IMG/VR virus record: IMGVR_UViG_3300043773_001779
Location: 1-40,226 of that record
From: a virus
DNA: 40,226 bases
Reading direction: 5' to 3' (one strand)
Below the pieces are notes generated by a model. That model did not search any database and was not told the DNA's origin. It was given only the letters and a program-made list of their open reading frames with translations. Made by a program: the position numbers and the translations under genes. Shown here one piece after another: positions 26,001-33,348 of this stretch. The first letter of the stretch is position 1; each line of letters begins with the position of its first letter.

Positions 26001-26768
26001 CAACTCACGAAAACAGACGCTCTCGTCTCGGCAATGAGCAGTGTCAAGAGTGCGCTGATGGCGATCAGCTCCAAAATCGCCACTCAGGCCACCGCAAGTC
26101 AGATCGCCCAAAACACCGCTCAAGCTCTCACCCTTCTGTCGCAAATCAACACCTCGGTGAAATCGTCTGGCATGGGCGGCGGCATCATGGGCCCGAACGG
26201 ATTTTCCCCACCACTCGGCGGGGCCCAGGGGAGTCTCGGCAACGCGGCTGGAATGGCCTCGGCCAACGGTCTGCAGGTGACATCCAGCTTCCGCCCCGGA
26301 GACAAGGGCTACCACGGCGTTGGCCGTGCGATGGACTTCTCCAACTCGACCGGCCCCACGCCACAGATGATGGCATTCGCTCAACAGATGATCGCGAAAT
26401 ATGGTTCATCTTTGACCGAACTCATCTATTCTCCTCTTGGATTCAGTATCAAGAACGGTCAGAAGGTCGCCCCTCTCGCCTACGGTTCGCACTTCAACCA
26501 TGTCCACGTCGCCTTCGCCCATGGTCCCGGAAATCCGCGTCTGTTCTCCTCAGCGCAGGCCGCTCAAGCCTACGAGGGAATGTACGCTCCGGCCGGCGCG
26601 CAGGTAAAAACCGTCACCGCCAACACTTCAGAAAATCTTGGTGGAACATACAACGTCACTCAAAATATCAATATCAGCGGAGCAGAAGATCCGCGCCGTC
26701 TTGCGGAAATGGTCTTCAACTACGCAGCACAAGCCGCACAACACATCAACAACTCTTCGTTCGCGTAA
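23010..26768 (+). CDS. Tail tape-measure protein with M15-like peptidase domain
   Basis: This is a 1252-residue protein. Residues 1-90 are coiled-coil (KLNREIEALTKNFSKISTKL). A Gly/Arg-rich linker is near 105-140. Helical, membrane-prone segments occupy about 600-790 (repeated GLAGGIGGMG, VAAALGIIAALGGG), as usual for tape measures. A second coiled coil lies at about 845-925. Residues about 1085-1175 carry an M15C D-Ala-D-Ala peptidase-like site: SSFRPGDKGYHGVGRAMDF with H1102 and D1109, and HFNHVHVA with H1161, H1164 and H1166. The protein sets tail length, and the peptidase domain probably opens host peptidoglycan during DNA injection. The length predicts a tail of roughly 180-190 nm by the common 0.15 nm-per-residue rule. 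Confidence 0.88.
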   Translation: MAENTQTFILVGDFKDNITPKLTKLNREIEALTKNFSKISTKLRPISKEFGNMAAASERMSSALKAQRGAFDSNIRSMSQYRREVGKLRAANDQLARSQSRAGRGGRGGGVPPAGAGGAGPGGRGGRGGPGLAAAAGGFVAGEGLANGITNAIVKGFNIGVGIMKKPFTYAANAIGERIKDEMSDISSAGGMFAVDKRENLGVFKNFDDARKFQEQLNARLAKSAAALPGETSEYVQQAKMLTDSMMISFGKNKEAFTKFAKTLDSSVSGDRDALGVVTQKFTEKAVLLGKGSGGSSAYGVPQILEMLLSQEKVNVKAFQRFTAYRANPLFKNALEAAEGELKKTGANSAERLQIIQKVLDQAIPNEVVMAMQNSADGIYQAVKSAFLDPEAGLLGFGRKIDGISIKSRDSLGRFVNSAGEVVATAEEAATETASLFQLLREIVGGLVLPLTGLTDILPQLYDPLAGIAKEMVNLRDVSQDFFNAFNRYTAWFEQYSNQLDKAGNKQMGSMMRESKKARGALSAINALLNSFGAIDANEFEKNAQMLKTVDTSKLGEIAKTMFGQLFDSKFMEDLGNTIGSVVGSTLKAVGDFMAGVNNIAEAGPFAKGLQKGFQKAKGGQGIASIFQSLFGLIGKTLMTVFKSAPLETSILAALTVGMPLLQGAITTGMVKLFTAIAGSVGTMGLAGGIGGMGATISGWLGAVGPALSLVARFLPQVAAALGIIAALGGGLENGMRQIKEFFGEILSSLGGSLQALGDLFGQLATLTGDLVGGVIELIGAFFNLIPGVTIASGSLDLLRIALIPITATFQLFEMGLRGLVEGISNVRLWFLKTFNFGGRNNAKIKAAEEELKTSTQKQNESKRRIDVYNTSMRYGGAAGYANVLQKDVAAKQAELGKAGLLKTEREKLNNELVALNKTLAEARRQAGGGAAARGKPIGGLTPTAGAPAAQAAVPAATITTAVAPLTTAVQAGTASTAAVKNSVDAASKAASVKAQSQLTKTDALVSAMSSVKSALMAISSKIATQATASQIAQNTAQALTLLSQINTSVKSSGMGGGIMGPNGFSPPLGGAQGSLGNAAGMASANGLQVTSSFRPGDKGYHGVGRAMDFSNSTGPTPQMMAFAQQMIAKYGSSLTELIYSPLGFSIKNGQKVAPLAYGSHFNHVHVAFAHGPGNPRLFSSAQAAQAYEGMYAPAGAQVKTVTANTSENLGGTYNVTQNINISGAEDPRRLAEMVFNYAAQAAQHINNSSFA

Positions 26769-28090
26769 TGGCCGGTTACTTAATCAATCCACAGGTTCAG
26801 GTCAAGTGGGGAGATCGAAATCTCTCCGCCTACACGCTTCCGGAATCAAAGTCGCCTCAGGCGATCGTCTTCAACACCAAGGTGGACATTTCCGGTGGTA
26901 GCTGGCCCACTGGCTCATTTAGCTGGAACCCCACAGGTCCCGCCTTCAAAGTGTATGAGGAATGCGTGACCAAAGGAAGGAACGAGATTATCACAATTCG
27001 TTTCTACTACGTGAATGGTCCGTATGTACTATTCAAGTTCCAGTACAACGGCTCAAGCATTAACTACGGCAAAGACATGTCGATTGAAGTCTCGTTGTCG
27101 TGTGAGCAAAGCGGCAAGAGCAATGGTGTGAGAGCGTCCGCGATGGACGACTACACTGACGGACGGTTTAACGCCAAGGGCAAGGATCTGTATGTGGCAG
27201 CAAAGGACATCCAAAAAGCATTCGGAAATCCGGTCCCAGTCCTGTGGTCCCAGGCTTCAAAAATTGACGCGAAGAAAATCTTTCTGGCTAGCTGGCAGTT
27301 CAAAGATCAAACGTTTGGAGCGGAAATCCTAAACATAGCCGCTCAAGCGGGACAGTCCGTTACCCTGAACAACATGTTCACGTCCGGGCAAGCCGCTCTC
27401 TTCCCACCTCTGTCAAAAGAGGGCAAGGATAAGGTGGACTCGGTGAAGTTTCCCCCAGGTCCGGGTGAAACAGTGAAGGCGGATCAGAGATACGGGTATC
27501 TCCTGGGCCCCGGCATTATCTCCTCATTCCAACGGTCAATGGAGTACCCTCCCCAGACTAAGGGTCAGAATAGTATCACGCAACCGACTGGAACGCCGAA
27601 CAAGTCTAAAACCATTAACGCGCCAGGTTCTCAGCCGCTATCAACCCAGCAGCAGCAAGATGAGGCGCAAAAACTGGCGAAGAAAAATGCGGTGGCAAAC
27701 CCCTCCTCTCCGACGGTCGTCAAGCAGAATAAATTCACGAAGAACGACGTAGGACCAGAAAATCAACAACTCATGCAGCAGGAGGAGGGGGTCAAGTTTC
27801 AAGCCGTTATCTTCATGTGTCCGTTGATGGTCGGTATCAAACCCGAGGACGTGATTTACATCGCCAGTCTCAAGACAGGCGACAAGCTCATTGAAGATTA
27901 CAAGGTGAAATCTGTTTCCTACGCCCAAGACGGCGGTATGGTGAATGTGAATGTCTCGGCGTGCCGCACCGCAGGCCTTGACCACCCAATGAACGAAGAG
28001 GCGGCCAAGAAATTCATGGAGAAGGCCGACGGTCTGAAAACCATTGAAGACTGGACGAACTATGCCTGGAAGGAGCGCCTGAAGCAGTAG
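26768..28090 (+). CDS. Probable baseplate hub / tail-tip protein
   Basis: This is a 440-residue protein. Residues 1-130 are beta-rich (INPQVQVKWGDRNLSAY, FSWNPTGPAFKVYEECV, EIITIRFYYVNGPYVLFKF). A middle domain of about 75 residues follows. Then comes a Gln/Pro/Lys-rich linker near 265-330 (STQQQQDEAQKLAKKN), and a C-terminal domain (FMCPLMVGIKPEDVIYIASL, DYKVKSVSYAQDGGMVNVNVS) of the type that closes hub proteins. It starts on the stop codon of the tape-measure gene, where hub or distal-tail genes usually lie. I cannot name the family. Its TAG stop is the beginning of a GGTGTTCT promoter box, so it ends the late operon. Confidence 0.6.
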   Translation: MAGYLINPQVQVKWGDRNLSAYTLPESKSPQAIVFNTKVDISGGSWPTGSFSWNPTGPAFKVYEECVTKGRNEIITIRFYYVNGPYVLFKFQYNGSSINYGKDMSIEVSLSCEQSGKSNGVRASAMDDYTDGRFNAKGKDLYVAAKDIQKAFGNPVPVLWSQASKIDAKKIFLASWQFKDQTFGAEILNIAAQAGQSVTLNNMFTSGQAALFPPLSKEGKDKVDSVKFPPGPGETVKADQRYGYLLGPGIISSFQRSMEYPPQTKGQNSITQPTGTPNKSKTINAPGSQPLSTQQQQDEAQKLAKKNAVANPSSPTVVKQNKFTKNDVGPENQQLMQQEEGVKFQAVIFMCPLMVGIKPEDVIYIASLKTGDKLIEDYKVKSVSYAQDGGMVNVNVSACRTAGLDHPMNEEAAKKFMEKADGLKTIEDWTNYAWKERLKQ

Positions 28091-28118
28091 GTGTTCTTTC
28101 AGCCGGATGTGGTATAAT
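28089..28118 (+). promoter_or_regulatory. GGTGTT-N17-TATAAT promoter
   Basis: AGGTGTTCT starts within the TAG stop of the upstream gene. GGTGTT (28090-28095) takes the -35 position, with 17 bases to TATAAT at 28113-28118. It drives the possible ssDNA-binding gene. Confidence 0.65.
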
Positions 28119-28125
28119 AAAAATG

Positions 28126-28161
28126 TTCCCGCTCGGAAGTATGTCCGGGACTTTACGGGAA
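28126..28161 (+). promoter_or_regulatory. Leader with two competing hairpins
   Basis: TTCCCG (28126-28131), at the expected 5' end of the transcript, can pair with CGGGA (28146-28150, using TCCCG) or with CGGGAA (28156-28161). The two pairings exclude each other. The other promoters of this class have leaders of about 15-18 nt; here it is about 60 nt. Confidence 0.4.
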
Positions 28162-28183
28162 TTTGCCCAAAGTTCTACTTGTC

Positions 28184-29143
28184 ATGAAGCAATTCAAAGT
28201 CAATCCCCAACTGGACGACAAAAACCGCGCTCGTCTCGAAGCTCGCAGCTACCAGAAAGCGTACACCGACGTTCCTAACCGGGCGCTCCCTCCTACCTAC
28301 AAGGAGGCACTGAGTGCTATCTACACCGGTCTCACAGGTAACGACCTGCCGGATGAAGGTTCCACCTTCACTGTACGCGCCGACGCCAACGGCACCTTCA
28401 AACGACTCTATTCCCCCACCGTGTTCTCCACTGAGGACAAGGGTCTCATCATTCGATGGGGCGACGAGGACATCGCTCTCAGCGTCGCTGACGGCAAACT
28501 GTCCGCTCCCAACGGTCAAAAGGGTCTGAAGCTGTCCTTCAAAGAGGACCAGATTGGCAAATACACCGAAGCAGTGCTGTCTGTGGCTTTCTCGGCTGGT
28601 GGCACACTCTTCTCCCTTCCGGTTCCCATCCGCTCCGCGGACTATGAGAATCGTGTCACCAGCGACATCCTCGATGTTCTGCTGAGTGAGAATCCGGAAG
28701 CCATCGCCGAACAGGTTGCTGTCGCAAGCGATCCTTCGAAGCGTGGCGAATCCACCGGTGAACGTCTGCAAGGACCGTTCGTCAAAGTGGCTCATATGCC
28801 TCTTGGCGAGTACAAGATCACCCAGTGTCGCTCGAAAGATAGCGACTATGGGATGCAGTACTACCTGCAGGCGATCGTCAACGAGCCCTTTACCGCTCCG
28901 ACCCGCGCGCAGGTCGATGGTGAGTGGGTCGACACTGAGGTCGAGGTTAGCGACTTCGTCGTCGTGAAACCCAACAACGCACTGAAGAAGGTGCTGGCCG
29001 CAGATCCGGAGATCACGCCGGACAAGCCCGCCTACCTCATCGTGAAAGAACATGGTGAGTGGAATGGCTTCGCCACCGCCAAGTGCGTGCTCAAGTGTTC
29101 AGCATTCGTCAAGGACGACGATTCGTTCGACATCGACTTCTGA
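28184..29143 (+). CDS. Possible ssDNA-binding protein (acidic C-terminal tail)
   Basis: This is a 319-residue protein. The ATG at 28184 is preferred over an in-frame TTG at 28163. The centre is beta-rich (GLIIRWGDEDIALSVADGKL, AVLSVAFSAGGTLFSLPVPI), and a second beta region spans about 205-300 (HMPLGEYKITQCRSKDS, EVEVSDFVVVKPNNALKKV). The C-terminus is DDDSFDIDF, very similar to the acidic, aromatic-ended tails of SSB and T7 gp2.5. With a neighbouring helicase and a middle-type promoter, an ssDNA-binding role is plausible but unproven. It has an unusually long leader of about 60 nt with alternative hairpins and is followed directly by a strong terminator, so it is a one-gene unit. Confidence 0.55.
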   Translation: MKQFKVNPQLDDKNRARLEARSYQKAYTDVPNRALPPTYKEALSAIYTGLTGNDLPDEGSTFTVRADANGTFKRLYSPTVFSTEDKGLIIRWGDEDIALSVADGKLSAPNGQKGLKLSFKEDQIGKYTEAVLSVAFSAGGTLFSLPVPIRSADYENRVTSDILDVLLSENPEAIAEQVAVASDPSKRGESTGERLQGPFVKVAHMPLGEYKITQCRSKDSDYGMQYYLQAIVNEPFTAPTRAQVDGEWVDTEVEVSDFVVVKPNNALKKVLAADPEITPDKPAYLIVKEHGEWNGFATAKCVLKCSAFVKDDDSFDIDF

Positions 29144-29151
29144 TCACCGCG

Positions 29152-29172
29152 GGGGAGCTTCGGCTCCCCTTT
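29152..29172 (+). terminator. Rho-independent terminator
   Basis: GGGGAGC-TTCG-GCTCCCC followed by TTT, with a UUCG tetraloop, 9 bases after the stop of the gene at 28184. It separates that gene from the helicase unit. Confidence 0.88.
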
Positions 29173-29178
29173 CTCGTC

Positions 29179-29184
29179 TATACT
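29179..29184 (+). promoter_or_regulatory. TATACT -10 box before the helicase gene
   Basis: It lies 24 nt before ATG 29208, giving a leader of about 17 nt. The -35 position falls inside the terminator hairpin and shows no consensus. Confidence 0.4.
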
Positions 29185-29207
29185 AATACCTGAAAGCCGA
29201 AACAACT

Positions 29208-31190
29208 ATGGCGGATCGCTACAGCGGAAATTCATTCACTGACCCACAGTCGGTAAGCATCGTCCAAGAAGCCAAAGAACGCAAGCCACGCGGTGAGCGT
29301 TTCAAGAAGGACAAGAAAAGCGAAGAACGCCCCACAGCGACAGCGCTGTCGGAACTCTACAGCAAAGGCGTCGCGCTTCTCAAATCAAACTTCTACACGG
29401 TGGAACTCTGCGAAGGTGCGGAGCACATCAATCATCGCATTCTGAAGCCTGCTCCCCCTCCGCCGGTGAAGGGCATCAACTATCCTGCCAGTTTCCAACC
29501 TCTCCAAGATATTTCCACTCTCGAGGATTTTGCCCGCATCGAGGCAGTTTTCGACGGTGCGGAGAGTGAGGTTCGAGATTTCTGGCAACCACTCTACCGC
29601 CCCAAAAGTGGAGAGAGCGATCTCTACGCATTCACCGATCGTCTGTTGAAGATGCGTCGGATTCAGTCTAATCAAAATATCCACGACGTCCTCGACTATG
29701 GTCAAACGTTTGACCCCGATGGGTCCCTCACCGGGAACCACTCAGTTCGCAATCCTCGTCTTTGGGTTCCTGCTCGGAAGTGGTTTGACCCTGTGCTTCA
29801 CGACGTTGGCCTTGAAGATGTCTTCACCATCTTCCCACACGCGGAACGCGAACTGCTCAAACTCATCCTCGGACGAGTTGGCGTGGGCCGAGCGAATCAT
29901 CTGCCGCCTGGATTCAGCACTCCCATAGACCACACTGCCCGAATGGCGGCAGTTGTCGTCGGCAAGGACGCAGGCCTCGGCAAGTCCACAGTGTTCAACG
30001 GCATGACCGCCGCTTTCTCGAAGTGTGGCTTCAACACTCACACATTCAAATCGACTGAAGACCGGTTCGGCATGAAAGCCGCTGCAACAGCAGACATCGC
30101 CTACAAAGATGACACCGCAATGAAGTCACTGCGTGTGTTCCTGTCGGCTGAGGAGACCAAAATCCTCATCACCAACGGTCTGTTCCAAACCGAGGAAAAA
30201 TTCCAAAACGCCGAGCAAATCTGGCCTCGGTGCACAATCATCGTAAACTCGAACGACTGGAATGCGAACTTTGCCTACGAGCTTGACCCGGGGATTATCG
30301 ATCGCATCAAGATCCTGTCAACCTATCGGGAGTACGAGGTCTTCAAGAATCAGAAGCACTTATCAGGCACTGCGTCGGAGGGTTCTCCGGACCTCAGGCC
30401 GCGTGCGCATATACCGTTTTTGGCCAACAAACTTGGCGTCTCTCAAGAGGCTCTTTACCTCTGGTGTCTCCGACTTGCCACTGACCGTTTCTGGGAGGTC
30501 ATCACGGACACTGAGGATCCGGCAATTAACCGGCTGCAGGTTGAAGTGCGGTACTGGACGACGCGGCAGAGGATTCGTTTCAAAGCGGACGTTTCACAAG
30601 CGCTCGTCAACGCGATGGCATTCGCACATGCCACACGTTCGGGGGTGGAATCGTATGAGATGCCGGAACTGACTCCTCAGATCCTCGCTGATCACCTACA
30701 ATCACTTTACTTCGTCGGTATCGATCCCAGTTGTGTCGATCTCATGTCGAAGATGAAGAAGCAGTGGGAAGCCGCTGGTCGACCGTCGACTCACTACTAT
30801 CAGGGTTTTCGTGAACTGCGGTGGGAGTCAGTGAAGAAGTGCCTCGAGTTCTACGGCGAGGAGGAGATGACGATGTATAACAACAAGACAGCTCCCGAAT
30901 TGGTAAAGACGATGATGGAGCGCATCGTAATGCGTGATGGCTTCAAAGTCGGCGGTGGCATGACCTATGTCATCGAGAATTGGGAGAACACTCGTCACGC
31001 AGAGGGTGAAATCCTCGAGGAGGCCGCGTTCCTCCTCGACACAATGGACACACAAGACCGAGAGCGTCTACTTAATCCAGCATCTAAACCTTACGACGAA
31101 TGGCTCAACAATCAGAAATACTCACCAGACCGGGCCGAGAAGATCCGTCGTCAGGCGAAAGAGAAGGTCTATGGAGGGGTAAAATCATGA
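29208..31190 (+). CDS. Replicative helicase/NTPase, SF3/D5-like
   Basis: This is a 660-residue protein. Residues 1-45 are basic and disordered. The ATPase core begins near residue 205. Walker A is VVVGKDAGLGKSTVF (252-263), with a Walker B-like TADIAYKDDT (295-303). A sensor-1-like TIIVNSND sits at 343-350, and an Arg that may serve as finger is R366 in GIIDRIKIL. This layout fits the phage D5/P4-type helicases that unwind DNA at the fork. No primase zinc or TOPRIM motif is visible in the N-terminal half, so primase activity cannot be claimed. A TATACT box lies about 25 nt upstream of the ATG. The last codons contain a GGGTAAAA sequence and overlap the next start. Confidence 0.78.
   Translation: MADRYSGNSFTDPQSVSIVQEAKERKPRGERFKKDKKSEERPTATALSELYSKGVALLKSNFYTVELCEGAEHINHRILKPAPPPPVKGINYPASFQPLQDISTLEDFARIEAVFDGAESEVRDFWQPLYRPKSGESDLYAFTDRLLKMRRIQSNQNIHDVLDYGQTFDPDGSLTGNHSVRNPRLWVPARKWFDPVLHDVGLEDVFTIFPHAERELLKLILGRVGVGRANHLPPGFSTPIDHTARMAAVVVGKDAGLGKSTVFNGMTAAFSKCGFNTHTFKSTEDRFGMKAAATADIAYKDDTAMKSLRVFLSAEETKILITNGLFQTEEKFQNAEQIWPRCTIIVNSNDWNANFAYELDPGIIDRIKILSTYREYEVFKNQKHLSGTASEGSPDLRPRAHIPFLANKLGVSQEALYLWCLRLATDRFWEVITDTEDPAINRLQVEVRYWTTRQRIRFKADVSQALVNAMAFAHATRSGVESYEMPELTPQILADHLQSLYFVGIDPSCVDLMSKMKKQWEAAGRPSTHYYQGFRELRWESVKKCLEFYGEEEMTMYNNKTAPELVKTMMERIVMRDGFKVGGGMTYVIENWENTRHAEGEILEEAAFLLDTMDTQDRERLLNPASKPYDEWLNNQKYSPDRAEKIRRQAKEKVYGGVKS
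31177..31184 (+). promoter_or_regulatory. GGGTAAAA motif at helicase 3' end
   Basis: It lies in the last codons of the helicase gene, only 10 nt before ATG 31187. It is too close for the usual leader, so it may be a chance match or serve the gene at 31570. Confidence 0.25.
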
Positions 31191-31570
31191 TGACAATCAC
31201 TGACCAAACCCCAGACATTGTGGACGCATTCACCTACGAGTCGCAGAAGCAACTGCGGCTGAAACAGCAGCTCGAGTCCGAAGGATTCACCTGCATTGAC
31301 GACCCAGCGGGACTCGCGGACAAGATCGGTACCGTCCAGGATGTCGAGGTTCACTGCTCGATGTTCACCCCTCGTCTTCTCTGCAAACTCTACGCGAAGG
31401 GTTGCGAACAACTTGAGCACAGTTTCTTCCTCGTGCCTTACTGGCAAATCGTGAAGTGGCTCTACCTTCTGCCTAAGGAGAGCGAAACCTTCACTGGACG
31501 CTTCATCATCGGAGTGCGGCGAGTCTCCGAGAATGGCTACGTTCCCTCGCTCCGTCTTCCTTTGGGCTGA
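31187..31570 (+). CDS. Unknown protein
   Basis: This is a 127-residue protein from ATG 31187, which overlaps the helicase stop (ATGA); the second Met at 31190 is an alternative. It is mainly helical at first (YESQKQLRLKQQLESEGFTC). A mixed domain follows (VEVHCSMFTPRLLCKLYAKG, FFLVPYWQIVKWLYLLPKE), then a beta end (FTGRFIIGVRRVSENGY). I do not recognise it. Co-translation with the helicase suggests a replication-related role, which remains a guess. The in-frame upstream ATG at 31100 lies inside the helicase gene. Confidence 0.6.
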   Translation: MMTITDQTPDIVDAFTYESQKQLRLKQQLESEGFTCIDDPAGLADKIGTVQDVEVHCSMFTPRLLCKLYAKGCEQLEHSFFLVPYWQIVKWLYLLPKESETFTGRFIIGVRRVSENGYVPSLRLPLG

Positions 31571-31788
31571 TGAGTAACCTTTCTTCGGGTGTTCCAGCAG
31601 ATCAGGATGGGGGAGACTCCGTCCGTCGTTACTTCGGTGACTTCTCCTTCGAGGCGAAGAACAAAGTGGGTAACATGCTTGAAGACATCGCCAAATATCC
31701 GAAGAGCGGCGGTTATCTCACCCCTCGAACTAAGCAACAGAAGAACCCGCACACAAGCGGCGATGCGTTCTTCCCCTCAGCCTCCTAA
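31570..31788 (+). CDS. Small unknown protein
   Basis: This is a 72-residue protein starting on the last base of the previous stop. It has an acidic/Gly start (GVPADQDGGDSVRRYFGDF), one central helix (EAKNKVGNMLEDIAKYP) and a basic, probably disordered end (TPRTKQQKNPHTSG). The function is unknown. The overlap and codon-dense spacing argue that it is a real gene of the helicase operon. Confidence 0.55.
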   Translation: MSNLSSGVPADQDGGDSVRRYFGDFSFEAKNKVGNMLEDIAKYPKSGGYLTPRTKQQKNPHTSGDAFFPSAS

Positions 31789-31791
31789 ACC

Positions 31792-32307
31792 ATGCCAAAG
31801 TCACAGCCGCTAAAAGACCCGGCTGCTTTTCTCAAGGACCTAGTCAGTGGGAAGGGCGAGTCTCAACAATATGCCACCGCGTTCTATGGGGCCAACCTGA
31901 CATTTGACCCGAACGAGCACGCCCACTCCGACACACACTCCGACACCCTCGGGCTCCTCGGCCATCTCGCTCAAGAAGACGCGAAGTACAGAAAGCTCAT
32001 CACATTTCTGTGCCATGGCGACGTTGTCTCCGATGTTTATCGATTCAAAGAGTACTTTGGATTGGTCGGAGTCTTTGCGTACGTCCGTAAAGACGCGGAG
32101 GGCTTTAGGGTCACCTTTTGTTTCCCGTTGATCAACGCAAATCGTTTCCATGTTGACGTAGAGATTCTGAGTCATATGGCTCTCCACTGGGCAAAGATCG
32201 CCCGCAAGGACACCGTGTCCGTGAGAGTTTTTATCGACCAGGCTTTTCTCCGCTGGGAGGACATGGAAGAGGAAAATCTCCTCTTCACCGAGTTCGAGTC
32301 CGACTAA
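31792..32307 (+). CDS. Unknown protein
   Basis: This is a 171-residue protein with no family match that I know. The first 50 residues include a His/Asp-rich stretch (NEHAHSDTHSDT) that could bind metal. The rest is an alpha/beta domain (RKLITFLCHGDVVSDVYRF, GLVGVFAYVRKDAEGFRVTF, DTVSVRVFIDQAFL) ending in an acidic tail (EEENLLFTEFESD). It is the last gene of the helicase unit: its TAA directly abuts a GGTGTTCT promoter box. Confidence 0.6.
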   Translation: MPKSQPLKDPAAFLKDLVSGKGESQQYATAFYGANLTFDPNEHAHSDTHSDTLGLLGHLAQEDAKYRKLITFLCHGDVVSDVYRFKEYFGLVGVFAYVRKDAEGFRVTFCFPLINANRFHVDVEILSHMALHWAKIARKDTVSVRVFIDQAFLRWEDMEEENLLFTEFESD

Positions 32308-32337
32308 GGTGTTCTGTCACCTTGGGACTGCTAAATT
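32306..32337 (+). promoter_or_regulatory. GGTGTT-N18-TAAATT promoter
   Basis: GGTGTTCT directly follows the TAA of the upstream gene, with TAAATT 18 bases after GGTGTT. The leader to ATG 32359 would be about 15 nt. It is the weakest -10 of the class. Confidence 0.45.
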
Positions 32338-32358
32338 AAACAAAGCCACTCATCTCTC

Positions 32359-32604
32359 ATGAAAGCAGGCGACATGACCCTCGGCGAAGTTCGCCGTCTG
32401 GCGGCCGGAATCGAGGAACTCAATCTCACCCTCTCCTTCATTCAGGTGGAAGAAGGACTTTTGGAACTCGAGGCGTGTTGGGACGGCTTTCGTGACGCAG
32501 CAAACCACTTCGGTCAGGAATTCGATGACAAACGAGATTGTGCAGTTCAATTTGGACTTTCCGTCGCAGACTTCTACGAGTTTTCTGAACTCGTATCTCG
32601 ATAA
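32359..32604 (+). CDS. Small acidic unknown protein
   Basis: This is an 81-residue helical protein (LGEVRRLAAGIEELNLTLSF, EEGLLELEACWDGFRDAANHF). The start at 32359 lies about 15 nt after the expected transcription start of the GGTGTTCT/TAAATT promoter; Met-6 is an alternative. Its 3' third overlaps the dCMP deaminase gene by 80 bases in another frame, which suggests translational coupling. Function unknown. Confidence 0.55.
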   Translation: MKAGDMTLGEVRRLAAGIEELNLTLSFIQVEEGLLELEACWDGFRDAANHFGQEFDDKRDCAVQFGLSVADFYEFSELVSR

Positions 32605-33061
32605 GTGGGACCGAAGATTTCTCCGCATTGCCCACGAGGTGAAAACGTGGAGTAAGGATCCCGGAACCACAGTTGGTTGCGTCATCGTCAAAGACAAGCG
32701 CATCATCGCGACCGGATACAACGGCTTTCCGGCCAATCTCTCCGATTCGCTCCCGCTGTATCAGGATCGTGACTACAAACTCGCGATCACAATACACGCC
32801 GAGAAGAACGCTCTGTTCAACGCGGCAAAAAACGGAGCACTCACTGAGGGGTGTTCCGCATACGTAACATTTCCTCCCTGTAGTCAGTGCGCTGCAGCCC
32901 TGATTCAGGCGGGAGTGAAATTCGTGTTCTGCCCAGATCCAAGGATGGCACCGGAGCGGTGGCAGAAGTCTTTCAAAACGGCTGGTGACATTCTCGCCGA
33001 AGCCGGGGTGAAAACCTTGTACTATTCTGAGGCTGACCTCTATGGAGACCAGACAGTGTGA
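32525..33061 (+). CDS. dCMP deaminase (deoxycytidylate deaminase)
   Basis: This is a 178-residue zinc enzyme converting dCMP to dUMP, the substrate of ThyX encoded at 19012. Zinc is held by H91 with catalytic E93 (TIHAEKNAL) and by C119/C122 (PPCSQCAAAL). The DPGTTVGCVIVKD and GYNGFPA segments are typical of the family, as is the helix DKWDRRFLRIAHEVKTWS. The ATG at 32525 is preferred; a GTG at 32492 would extend the protein by 11 unconserved residues into the overlapping gene. It ends inside the next small gene. Confidence 0.92.
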   Translation: MTNEIVQFNLDFPSQTSTSFLNSYLDKWDRRFLRIAHEVKTWSKDPGTTVGCVIVKDKRIIATGYNGFPANLSDSLPLYQDRDYKLAITIHAEKNALFNAAKNGALTEGCSAYVTFPPCSQCAAALIQAGVKFVFCPDPRMAPERWQKSFKTAGDILAEAGVKTLYYSEADLYGDQTV

Positions 33062-33266
33062 GACTTGCGGTGCACGTTGGATGGGCGGGCAACACTATTG
33101 GACGACCGGGAAACCAGGAAACGAACTTGATTTGGCCGGTCTCGTCTGCAATCGCCTCCCTTCTGACAAACCCTGCGCCAACCCTTTGAGAGGAATGGAG
33201 GGTGGTCAGACATGGGAGTCGAGAATGAGAGAAGTAGACAAAGCATTGGAAAGAGGCGGGATATAA
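33042..33266 (+). CDS. Small Cys-rich, probable zinc-binding protein
   Basis: This is a 74-residue protein overlapping the end of the deaminase gene by 20 bases. Two Cys pairs, C6-x2-C9 (QCETCGARW) and C36-x8-C45 (VCNRLPSDKPC), together with a His in GGQHYW, resemble a zinc ribbon. The last 25 residues are helical (WESRMREVDKALERGG). Similar small Cys-rich proteins occur in cyanophages without known function. A nucleic-acid or protein adaptor role is possible. Confidence 0.6.
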   Translation: METRQCETCGARWMGGQHYWTTGKPGNELDLAGLVCNRLPSDKPCANPLRGMEGGQTWESRMREVDKALERGGI

Positions 33267-33315
33267 GCCAGTTCGTGAACTGTCACAATCTATCACGGTA
33301 GACCCTTCAATGTTG

Positions 33316-33321
33316 TATAAT
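33316..33321 (+). promoter_or_regulatory. TATAAT -10 box before the sigma gene
   Basis: A perfect TATAAT 28 nt before ATG 33349. No GGTGT box or TTGACA-like -35 is visible 16-18 bases upstream. The inverted repeat AGTTC-GT-GAACT at 33271-33282 lies nearby. Confidence 0.5.
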
Positions 33322-33348
33322 AAGATATGTAAGCCAACCAAACAACAA

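Noticed and set aside
33271-33282. Inverted repeat AGTTC-GT-GAACT as an operator of the sigma gene
   Set aside because: It is a single 5-bp repeat, 34 bases before the -10, with no second copy seen; too weak to annotate.
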